Assembly (NCBI GenBank): GCA_020310875.1
Contig: CM035438.1
Span: forward strand, 101,334,639 to 101,398,638
Direction of reading: 5' to 3'
Length of the DNA: 64,000 nucleotides
From: Ceratopteris richardii
Taxonomy: Eukaryota > Streptophyta > Polypodiopsida > Polypodiales > Pteridaceae
Under the pieces are notes generated by a model. It ran no database searches. It was given only the letters and a program-made list of their open reading frames with translations, and was not told where the DNA came from. Positions 53,070-62,055 of the stretch are shown here, piece after piece (position 1 is the first letter of the stretch; each line of letters starts with the position of its first letter). The position numbers and the translations under genes were made by a program.

Positions 53070-53507
53070 AGAGATAGCCGGGAGAGAATGAAAAGACAAT
53101 GGTCACAGAAAATGAGCAAACTTGAAGAAATCTTGAGAGAAACCAAAGCAAAGATAAGTGAACTCGCATCTCAAAACCACACTCACACTACCGCACCACC
53201 ACCCTTTCCATCTCCCTTCAACCCATCACCTTCCATTCCCAACTTTCTAATCCACCACACATAACCCACTCACCACCCAGGGTAGGATCAGTTCTAGCCG
53301 ATCCCACTCCTGAGGATCTAGACATGATACTTAAAGCATATCAGGCTAGAATCCAAGAAGGGCCAAATGTGACAGATCATGACAATGTTACCCTAGAACC
53401 GATCTAGAGATAGAGCGAACAAAGCTTTGTGCTAAGATGGTCGAATTGGCGCAAGCTATGTTTGAAGTCAGTCGCTTTTCAATGGCTCTAGCTCCACTAG
53501 AACACCA
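53070..53507 (+). other. Gag-protease spacer
   Basis: Same frame as gag with stops; starts with a helical Glu/Lys stretch (KMSKLEEILRETKAKI) and a Pro-rich patch. Probably the end of gag. Confidence 0.5.
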
Positions 53508-54713
53508 TTGCACTTTGATGGTCTATTAGATAGATTGGAAAGATTACTTGCAAAGTCTGGAAAAGGAGCCTCCTCTCAGTTTAAGGAGAGTACAAGTGAT
53601 AGAATAAGCATTCCTCCCCAGGAAGCTTATGTGCCTAAATCCACTGAACCACACACCTCTTCTTCTATGAATCGGTATTCCCCAGAATTCCTGCGAGAGA
53701 TTCAACAAGAGAAATGGGTGAAAGAAAGTGAAGACCCACCTCCGATTGAACTTGTGGATGATGCGCACGATCAATTCCCACAAGACATTCCTTCCATGTA
53801 TGGAGAACAGGAGAGTGCCCACTTGCATGAAGGGTTAGACTTTGAGTCTGATTCCTTGCAAGAGTTACCACATTTTACAGGCCCCTGGGAGGCTAAATCT
53901 GCTTGCATGAGAGTGCCCACGGTCATGATAAGAAATGAAGATTCGATCATACCTAGGAATACGGAGGTAGTAAAGAACACTAAAGTGCAGTGCAACCTCA
54001 CTTTAGAAGAGCTACTCAAGGTTAAGCTTGAATTGTGGAAACATATAGCCAAACAAGTGCCAGACCTAGCGAAATCTCGTTCCCAAGTAGGATCTCATAG
54101 AACAGTGCCAAACATACCATTGGATAAGATAGGAGACATGAGTGAAGGAGAAGAAGGAAATACCTATCTCCCAGTTACCCATCAGGGATACACAACCAAG
54201 GCAATTTTGGACTCAGGTGCAGAAGTTGCAATTGCCACCACTTCCCTATGGAAGAGTTGGGGCAAGCCAGCACTTAGGCCGATGAGAATGTAATTGCAGA
54301 TGGCCGATTGTCATATTGAGAGGCCCTTAGGATTGCTAGAAGGAATAAATCTCACTACATGTGGTGTAGAGTTTGAGCATACATTTGCTATATGTGACTT
54401 TAGCAAAAACCAAGCTTATGAGATGATTTTGGGGAGACCATTTATGCGGAAGATGAAAGTGGTACAGGATTGGGGAACCAATTCCTTGTACTTACAACAC
54501 TTAGGTGTCACCACCAAAGTTAATCTCGAGGATTACTCTCATAGAGATGTAACCCCCATTCAATGGAATCCCATCCATAGAGCTAAGGATGACACGGAGT
54601 CAGTGCACTCCATAGGATCAGAATCCTCATGGATGCATGAAGACACTCACTTATGGATGTGCAAGGTAGCATTAGAAGAAGAGAAGAGAGAAAACGCCAG
54701 AGGTAGGTGCTAA
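53508..54713 (+). pseudogene. Gyp-I protease (first, canonical position)
   Basis: After an acidic spacer, the retropepsin begins GYTTKAILDSGAEVAIATTS near 54190 with catalytic Asp-Ser-Gly. A stop at 54291-54293 interrupts it; the same frame resumes with CHIERPLGLLEGINLTTCG and the second landmark YEMILGRPFMRK near 54420. It ends in an acidic tail at 54713. A frameshift separates the next open segment. Confidence 0.85.
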
Positions 54714-55041
54714 AGAAACCCATAGATCAATTCAAGACCCAGCCTATGCACCTGTAGTATTCCTTGACGAAGAATTTGAACCTCACGGTTGGGCCGAAAT
54801 TCTAGCAACAATGGATGTAGCCATCAATGAAGAACAACAGACACCCCACTGTGATGAGGATGGCTATGACATTTCAGTATTCACAATAGAGCCACTCATG
54901 GGAGATTCGGTTATTGAAGAATGTGAACCTAACACTGATGCATTTGAGGATGCAAGTGACTCCGACCTAGAGTCAATCATCATGGACCCACCATTTGCAT
55001 CAGAGGAAGAATACTTTTATGAGGTAGAAGTTCACCCTTAG
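54714..55041 (+). pseudogene. Acidic protease-RT linker
   Basis: Mostly Asp/Glu-rich frame (EEFEPHGWAEILATMDVAI, DASDSDLESIIMDPP) ending at 55041. It is in a different register from protease. Such acidic linkers precede RT in Ty3/gypsy elements. Confidence 0.6.
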
Positions 55042-55090
55042 AGACATGAAGAGATCATTAATGATATGAGATTAACCACACAAGTGACCA

Positions 55091-55798
55091 CTAAGAGTGA
55101 AGGAGTGCAATGGCTACTTGATTGTAGCCAGAAAATCCATCCAAGAAGCTATACACTTCCTTGCCTGCTACCCTTTCTAATAGATGCTCAGTGATTGGAA
55201 GTGGATAACTATCTCTGATAGTGGCTGCATTAACCTTCTTCAAGTTAATGCATACATGTAATTTGCCATTCTTTTTGGGCACCACTACAATGGGGGATAC
55301 GCATTCAGTGTGCTCGATTTCATAGATGAATCCAGCTTCAACCAAGCGATCTATCTCCTCTTCGATCTTGGCAGCATAGTTATTGTATGTGTATGGCTTT
55401 TGTTTAGAGGGTCTGGCATTTGAGGTCATGGGGATTGTGTGTGAGCATATGTCAGGGTCTACACCTTTCAGGTCCTTGTAGCTCCAAGCGGATACATCTT
55501 TGTACTCTCTTATTAACGCTATCAGCTCTTGCTCTTCTTCTTCGGTCAGGTCATGCCCTATGTACGTGCATCTTTCTTCACCCTCTTCTATGGCTACAAC
55601 TATTTTCTTGGTAGTTTCCTTGTTATCATAGGCCTCTCCTGATTGTGCCTCACGTTTAGGCATTCTTACCATGACTCTCCTATCTTCTATTTCGTACTTC
55701 TTAAAATTTTCAAGGACCTCAAACAAAGATTCTTCTTCCTCCGAAGTGACTTCCTTCTTCTTTTGAGAAAGGGGAAGACTCACTTGAGAGCAGATCAT
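55091..55798 (-). pseudogene. Gyp-I reverse transcriptase N-terminal part, inverted
   Basis: Open for 235 residues on the strand opposite to the rest of the element. Contents: an acidic lead (HDLTEEEEQELIALIREYKDV), then RT fingers DLKGVDPDICSHTIPM, EIDRLVEAGFIYEIEH, SPIVVVPKKNGKLHVCINLK, DSYPLPITEHLLERVAGKE and YSFLDGFSGYNQVAI, where it stops. The palm with the FLDD active site and all of RNase H are missing from the element. The join at its right edge lies between about 55760 and 55790, where plus-strand sequence of the RNase H end (LRADHLSRL) begins. An inversion with loss of the following sequence explains it best. Confidence 0.9.
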
Positions 55799-57052
55799 CT
55801 CTCAAGGCTCACATCTGGGGAGGCCCCACAAGGAGTATCAGATGATCTTCTTGATGCTTACTTGTTTAATTTGGAAGTTGTGCCTCAATGGGCTAAGACA
55901 TTAGTGCCAGTATTGACATACGAACCCAAACACCCAGTAATAAACACTCAAGATAGGGAGGTAGTAAAAGCCCAGAAGTATCATACCATGGCAGCAAGTA
56001 TGTACAAACATACAGATCAAGGGGTATTAGCGTGTTGTGTGGAAGAAGATGAGTATGCGAAGTGGTTGCAACTAGCACATGTGGGTGCGTTAGCGCAACA
56101 CTACTCCAGACAAAGAACCTTACAGACATTGAGGAGACTCGGAGTGCACTGGCCGACTATGGAAGCACATGTCCATAAGTTGTGTAAGGAATGCCCAGTC
56201 TGTATTAAATCACCTATGGAGCACGCTACAATGTACCAAGTGTCTCTAATACCAGATTGGAGTGAACCGTTAGTAGCCTTTCTGAGGACGAAAACATTCC
56301 CTCAAGATATGACTTTGGCTAGACAAAGAAGTTTGGAACAAGAAGCCTTAGAGTACGCACTCATTGGTGATAATTTATACAAACATGGTAAAGATGGTTA
56401 CCTAAGACTATGTGTCCATGAGAGCGAATACCTCAAGATATTGGAAACTGCTCACCAAGGTGTAGCAGGAGGACACTTTGGACCAGATAGGGTGATCAAG
56501 GCAATACTATTTGCAGGTCTTTGGTGGCCAACCCTTCACATGCATGCACATACCTACGCGAAGAGGTGTGATGTTTGTCAGCGAACTCAGTATCCTATAC
56601 GCAAAGATGAGATGCCATTGAAACCTATGATGGGTGGACGTGCATTCTCTAAATGGGGAATAGACTTTGTCGGTCCTATTAATCCCTCGGCCAAGGGTTC
56701 ACATGCTAAATACATCATTGTGGCCACAGACTATCTAACCAAGTGGGTAGAAGTAAAAGCCACAACAAAGAACAATGCCCAAATAACAGCAAAGTTTTTA
56801 TTTGAGAATGTCTTCACCAGATACGGGCTGCCAATAGAGCTAGTAAGTGATAGAGGCACACATTTCTTGAATGAAGTTATTGAAAATCTTCTCCAAGAGT
56901 TCTTGGTGATACACAAGAAGTATGCCCCCTATCACCCACAAGCTAATGGACAAGCCGAAAGCACAAATAAGATTCTGTGCAATGTGCTACACCTTGAAGC
57001 AACATGCACGAAAATTAGAGAAGAGAGGCTATGGACCAATGATAATCAATAG
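55775..57052 (+). pseudogene. Gyp-I integrase with two H2C2 zinc modules
   Basis: Starts with the RNase H end THLRADHLSRLTSGEAP. Module 1 (about 56070-56215): LAHVGALAQHYSRQRTL, GVHWPTMEAHVHKLC and CKECPVC. Module 2 (about 56440-56590): TAHQGVAGGHFGPDRVI, GLWWPTLHMHAHTYAKRC and CDVCQRTQY. Each has the His, His, Cys, Cys spacing of an integrase zinc domain. Between them is a normal pre-zinc stretch with LIGDNLYKHGKDGYLRLC. The core follows: D of WGIDFVGPI, D of LVSDRGTHF, E of GQAESTNK. The core C-terminal part is deleted at about 56985, followed by a frameshift. Confidence 0.9.
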
Positions 57053-57212
57053 GATCTCCACAAGTGGAGTATTACAACTAGCCACTCTAAAAGGTGACAT
57101 CCTACCAAGTTACCTAAGCGGATGCAGAGTCAAGTTATATCAAGAACCCCTAACGGAGGAGATGCTAAATCCGCTCAATAGTGCAAAGAAACGGAAGGAA
57201 GAGGAAAAGTGA
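56985..57212 (+). pseudogene. Gyp-I integrase C-terminal domain
   Basis: In another frame: RKLEKRGYGPMIINRISTSG, LQLATLKGDILPSYLSGCRV and KLYQEPLTEEML. This is the SH3-like integrase tail (GP.. then a LNG-type residue and EPLT) known from this part of Ty3/gypsy. A stop follows at about 57210. Confidence 0.82.
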
Positions 57213-57257
57213 ATTCGAGAAGAAGCATAGGCAGAATGTTTAGAACGCATCCGGCGA

Positions 57258-58124
57258 ATGAAATTGAGAAGACAAGGTAGAGGTCAGTCCATGCCTAACG
57301 CTCATGAAGCTCTAGGTTATCCCATGGCCATGTGCGAGGTTTCAGGTGAACGGTCCCATAAGATAGTTGATCGACGACCTTTTGTGACCCTAGAAGTAGG
57401 ACAAGGAGAGAGTGCAAGGACCATAAGAGCTTTAATTGATTCAGGAGCAGCCACTAGTGTAGTTTGGCTTTCTTACTACCAAAAATTGCAATTGAAGGTC
57501 GATCCTATAGAGGTGTATCTCATAGGATTGGGAGGTGTTGAAACCCCTTGAATGGGGGAGGTGGAACTTCCCCTCTACATTCACGAGGTCCTAATGCCAG
57601 CAAAAGTGCTAGTATGTGAAGATGAGGATCTTACTGAACCCCTTGTCTTGGGTCAAGATTGGATCTATGATCACGCAGTCAACCTCAACCTAAGAAGTGG
57701 ATTTCTTCAGGCTTGGCCAGGCCAAAGCCACCTTACGATTGAATTAGCAAATCAAGCACTCAAGCCATTAGAAAAAGCACCAACTCCTGGCCCCTCCAGG
57801 AACCCACATGAAGATAACAATGTTGTTCTTGTTCAAAGTTCTAGGGTGCAAAGGATTGTCACTCTTGCCGAAGGTACAGAAGTCAATGAGGAGTTCCCAT
57901 CTATTCCAAAGAAGATTCTAAAGGGGCAGGCTCAGCAACACACGACACTGAGGAGACCGATGATCAAGAAGCATGAACACCAACCTGGGCAATATGAAGT
58001 ACCTCGTGGCATGAAGCAGATCTGGCTACGCAAGGGGGGAAAAACCACAGCTCCAGAGGCGGGTTCTCAAAAAAGCATCAAGCGAGCCACATTGTCAAGG
58101 ACTAAAAACACAGGAGTTCCCTAG
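57258..58124 (+). pseudogene. Second retropepsin-like domain downstream of integrase
   Basis: RPFVTLEVGQGESARTIRAL leads into the catalytic-type motif LIDSGAATSVVWLS (57430-57475). After a stop at 57549-57551 the same frame gives GEVELPLYIHEVLMPAKVL and the second landmark PLVLGQDWIYDHAV near 57645. Asp-Ser-Gly-Ala plus the hydrophobic-Leu-Gly motif is the two-part signature of aspartic proteases. It differs from the element's first protease (ILDSGAEVAIA, ILGRPFMRK). The position after integrase is unusual. Residues after 57720 form a Pro/Lys-rich tail. Could be a captured protease from another element or an accessory domain. Confidence 0.78.
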
Positions 58125-58491
58125 GGAACACTCTAGACATACCATTTCTATTTGGGTCCCTAAGCGGTCAATGAAGGCTATCCCCAATGCTAGACAAATA
58201 TGGGTGCCCAAGGTCTGCTTACGAGTCCAAATGGCTTCACCTCCAGTCACTAGCATAAATCAACATTCACAAGTACTCTTGGCAAACAGCTCAGGGAAGA
58301 TACCTACACCCCACACTATTACAACTTCGTTCAAACCTAGAAATTTCTGGAAATGGGTACCCAAAGAGTCTCAAATCCAGCACAATCTAGTTCATAAACC
58401 TTTACCTGTCATCCGCCCCAAGAGCTACGAATCCTTAATCACAGTTTGGAGACTTAAACCCTGTATCAAACCCCCTGACCCAATTTTGTAA
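57985..58491 (+). pseudogene. W-x-P-K motif region
   Basis: Five short motifs in two frames: KQIWLRK (near 58017), SIWVPK (near 58150), RQIWVPK (near 58195), FWKWVPK (near 58350) and VWRLK (near 58445). They are embedded in basic, Pro/Ser-rich sequence. Frames change near 58130. I know of no assigned function; the spacing (about 45-150 bases) is irregular. Confidence 0.55.
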
Positions 58492-58685
58492 ATCCATCCA
58501 CTCTGATGTAGGTGCATTCTGAGTACATTGCATATCCAAAGTATGCATCTAGGATGACACTAACCTCTAACCAACATTCACACTTATCACATATACTTCA
58601 CCTCTAACAACTAACCACCTGGAATGTCATGTTAGTATTGTGGAGGGAACACCATTACATCCTGTTTCCTATGCAACACTAATGT

Positions 58686-58700
58686 GCCTTTCTTCTTCTA
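58686..58700 (+). promoter_or_regulatory. Possible 3' splice site before the final frame
   Basis: CCTTTCTTCTTCTAG is a pyrimidine tract ending in AG, six bases before the in-frame stop that limits the final open frame, which has no early ATG. A spliced subgenomic RNA would explain expression of this frame. Inference only. Confidence 0.3.
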
Positions 58701-58705
58701 GCAGA

Positions 58706-59407
58706 TAAGCATCAGATTTGAAGTATAACCATTACTTTGGGCCAGTGCAACGAAGAAGATCATGGAAGGCATTTGCCATAAAAGTTCAGAATAATACTAA
58801 TTGCAAACAATGGCTCAATTACCCCACCATTGCACCCCCAATAGGCACACGAACTGTAGCCTATATGATGGCTACTATCAGACACTGGATGCCACGCCTC
58901 CATCCCATGTTTGATGTCACCGCGCACATGATGCTCAAAATCCTGGACATGATGCAAGTAGTGTTAAAGACTTTCCGCAATGTACGTAACATCCAGCCTC
59001 CAATTCCGGGCTTCATAAATGGTAATTATGACTTACTTTATGATATGAGCATGACCCCGAGTATTCAAGTTGCTTATGCGTGGCATGCAAGAATCAGATA
59101 TCTCCCTGCTTACTATAAGCAAACCTTTGATGATATGTTCACCACGGGGTTTTGGGAATCTCACTCGGAAGTTTTTGCGCCACGACACACTCACCTCCTA
59201 CAGTTCTTTGCATGCGAACAAACAATGCACTCAGAGCTCTACACCACACCACAACCTGAAATTCCTTGCGCGGTCAATTGGGATGCTCTTCAACGCGATC
59301 TGGTCAGGGGACTCAGAATCAAAGAACAGGAACTAGCCACTGACATAGTACAACACTACATTGATCACCCAGCGGAACAGAGTTCTATCAGAGACGACAG
59401 ACGCTAG
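58706..59407 (+). CDS. Gyp-I final accessory frame, about 230 residues, unknown function
   Basis: Open from the TAA at 58706-58708 to the TAG at 59405-59407. There is no ATG at its start; the first in-frame ATG lies near 58867. Predicted soluble: no signal peptide or membrane segment is visible. Conserved points shared with the Gyp-J relative: WLNYPTIAPP, VAYMMATIRHW, INGNYDLLYDMS, YAWHARIRYLPAYYKQTF, FWESHSEVF, RDLVRGLRIKEQEL and the terminal RDD. It ends directly at the polypurine tract. Conservation of motif order in two well-diverged elements suggests a protein that was kept by selection. It occupies the env-like position of plant gypsy elements but does not look like a membrane protein. 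Confidence 0.7.
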
Positions 59408-59418
59408 GGGGGGGGAAG
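59405..59418 (+). other. Gyp-I polypurine tract
   Basis: AGGGGGGGGGAAG directly before the 3' LTR TGTTGGCATC. It overlaps the stop codon of the final frame. Confidence 0.88.
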
Positions 59419-59995
59419 TGTTGGCATCATATGGGAAGAAGCAAGTACGGGCATACATGCAGATCTAGCACTGAGGCAACCCATCCAAATTTTTCCGATC
59501 CTTACATTATTTTAAAAGTGATTCATCACTGAAAACCCTTGTAAATATTGCTTCACCTTTTTGTAGCTCCATTTTGTGCAAGCCGAGGAGTCCTCGAGCT
59601 TGAGGAACTTTAGAAGTAATTTCCTACCAATTTTCATACTTTTTAGACCTCGTTTGAGCCCTCAAATAAGCCCTGGAACCTAATTTTTAACTAGGCCGGA
59701 CACTAGGTCTGGACAGGGCCAAGACTAGTCAAAAACTATAAATAGAGTTAGAGAGCTCATTTTGGGGGCTAGCTTGTTGTACTTTTGAACTTGTATGAGA
59801 ACTTTTTTGTAATATAAGTGATTCCATTCTCTTGCTCTCTTTGTTCTTGCCATGTGTGCGTGTGTGTGTATGTATGTGCATGTTGGTGTGCTTCTCACTC
59901 ACACATTTGTGCCTTCACTTGCTTGAGGTCTTCATACCATCCTCATGTCTTCCTGGATTGACATTAAAGGAGGTGCTACTCATCACTAAGCTACA
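59419..59995 (+). repeat. Gyp-I 3' LTR
   Basis: 577 bp, TGTTGGCATCATATGGG to CACTAAGCTACA, followed by TCGGA. Confidence 0.94.
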
Positions 59996-61006
59996 TCGGA
60001 GCAAAGCAATCCCTAATTGGTGATTATGAAGAACTTGGAGCAAGTTAAAAAACAAAATGAAGCCAAAGAAGTCATTTGAGAAAGTGAAGAGATCTCAGAA
60101 ATGTAGCCTGCATACATATGTACATTACAGATGAAAATTCTTGTATTATGAGTATAAATGATCATTAGAATGATAAGGAGTAATGTAATAGACATGGGAT
60201 GAGTCTAGAATCATACGTATATATGTAAATAATGTAAAGAAATAGTTGAGAGAGTCATAAGAAGCCAAGTATCTATGAGGTAGATGTGTAGAGAGTCATC
60301 TTGATGAGTTAGCATCGAGTCTTTCTTTGATTTCTCTCAGCCTGATCATGTGGATCACGAAATCTTTTGTACACATCTAATCTAGAAGATAATCAAGCTA
60401 TGTTTAAATTTTCATAGTCTAATTCCTTTCAGGTTGTGTGTATGATCAATAGGAACATGTATATGTAAAGCCTGCAGATAGAACTCTCAGAGTCGCGCAT
60501 TTTTTCGTGTCAATGTTTTGCTTGGATCTCGGTGCACAGTGTAAAGTTTTTAATGTGTGAGTATTCAAAATCTAAGTTGGAAGGTAAGGAAGCTATGGCT
60601 AAAAGAATTTAGCAAAATGGTACTTGTGTTGTGAGAAATCAACCTTAGAAGTTGACTATGTCAAAGTCACTTGTTCAGAAAGACAATTTCTGACATACCT
60701 TTGATCTTAATGATCAAATGAGAGTTTTAATGACTCTTTTGAAGATCTAATCGATGATATGATTGCGCAAAGGTAGCCTGGAGGTATGTATATCATTAGA
60801 TTGAAGAAATTTGAAGTTATGTGCAGATAATGAAGTTAAATTCTGAAGCAGACTTCTTAAAGAAGAGTAAACTTCACTCAGAGAAGTGATAGTGAATGAT
60901 TTTGTAAATCAAGGTAACATTTGTGTAAAGTTTGGTCTATGATTGGTATAGAAGTGTTATTAAATCAGTATAGATCAAGCCTTTGGAGATTAAGAGGTCT
61001 TTATCA
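59996..61006 (+). repeat. Cop-L 3' LTR, second part
   Basis: Begins with the Gyp-I duplication TCGGA and matches 42755-43763 to the terminal TATCA. Followed by TATTA (61007-61011). Confidence 0.93.
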
Positions 61007-61011
61007 TATTA

Positions 61012-62043
61012 ATGTAGTTAGTTCGTGACCTAGATGCATACTTGGGAGATGCACTAAGCTCAGCATGCTTCTAGCGATGTACAAAGATTTTAAAAGATTG
61101 GTTTATGTGGTTTGTTATAAGATTTGACTTTCCTGACTTTCCTTATGGGATTACAAGTTTTGTGTTTTGGTACATATAAGGGTTTTACTGAGGATTTAAC
61201 TTGGTCATGGTGTTGGAAATTTAGTAGGCCCATAACTAATATCACAGGTCCAAGTTCCATAGGTCCAGGATATACAACACATATTCTAGCAATCTTCCAA
61301 TATTGACAAAATATGAACATACCACACTTAATCATACAAACGATGTGACAAAGATAAAGAGAGACTAGACAACATGTGTAAAGTGTTACGTAAGCCACTG
61401 CTTACTCACACTATCATATATACAAATGTTCAATGTACAATATGGGAGTCAAAATCTCAAACACTCTATGTGAATAGAAATAGATGGATGAGTGAATGTA
61501 CAAAATGTAACAAACATATTCAGATGTACGGATAGAAATCTGAATATATATGAAATGTGTGACCTCTAAATATATATGAGATGTGTGACCTAATAGGTTG
61601 TAGAAGAGTGAATATGAGTGACAGAAAGAGGAAGGATCAGTCTAAAACTGATAATCAGCAAACCCTCATCTAAGTTTAGGCTATGGAAGACCCTAAGTTA
61701 GACAGGTGTGTGAAAAAATCACATACTTACAAAACTAGCAAAGAATGCTAACAAGTTTGCTGCTAGAAATCCTCAAACTCATATGAACATATCTTCTCTA
61801 ACACCTCATCCAAATATGCATGAAGCATATACGTACTGATTGTCTTGTACCTATGCCGAATAGGACTCCTCCTGATATGGATGTCACTACCTCCATAAAC
61901 TCCAAGTAGTACTTTTGTGCATAAAGAGAATATGTACCTGAATACTTAACATAAGATGCAAATCTTATGTTAACCACCATCCAATGTCTTTGAAGTACAC
62001 CAAAATCTTCATGTAGAAGACAATCTTCAAATACATTATGTAG
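61012..62043. other. Region left of Cop-M LTR, no gene recognised
   Basis: Expected to be internal Cop-M sequence (minus strand) if the LTR at 62056 is a 5' LTR. Only weak minus-strand open frames (61798-61980, 61090-61398) without copia motifs are seen. Confidence 0.4.
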
Positions 62044-62055
62044 ATGTCTGATCCA
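62044..62055 (-). other. Cop-M possible primer binding site
   Basis: Minus-strand TGGATCAGACAT follows the LTR end and resembles TGGTATCAGAGC with changes. Confidence 0.4.

Larger units (their letters stand above)
48184..59995 (+). mobile_element. Gyp-I: Ty3/gypsy element with accessory 3' region
   Basis: LTRs at 48184-48764 and 59419-59995 differ by about 4 percent by hand count. Target duplication TTGGA/TCGGA. Order: LTR, primer site, long repetitive leader, gag, protease, acidic linker, an RT segment in inverse orientation, integrase, second protease-like domain, W-x-P-K region, final open frame, polypurine tract, LTR. The tRNA-Asp-type primer site and the extra 3' frame resemble the plant Athila/Tat side of Ty3/gypsy; clade assignment needs a tree. 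Length 11.8 kb. Confidence 0.93.
42753..61006 (+). mobile_element. Cop-L: Ty1/copia element, plus strand, host of Gyp-I
   Basis: 5' LTR 42753-43763, primer site, gag-pol in copia order to 48114, polypurine tract, 3' LTR 48177-48183 plus 59996-61006. Perfect TATTA duplications flank it. Gyp-I sits seven bases inside the 3' LTR. Without it the element is about 6.4 kb. LTRs differ by about 5 percent over the part I counted. One polyprotein frame is still traceable, broken by about six stop codons. Confidence 0.95.

Noticed and set aside
58706..59407. Envelope glycoprotein for the Gyp-I final frame
   Set aside because: No signal peptide, no transmembrane segment and no furin-like site are visible; only the position is env-like.
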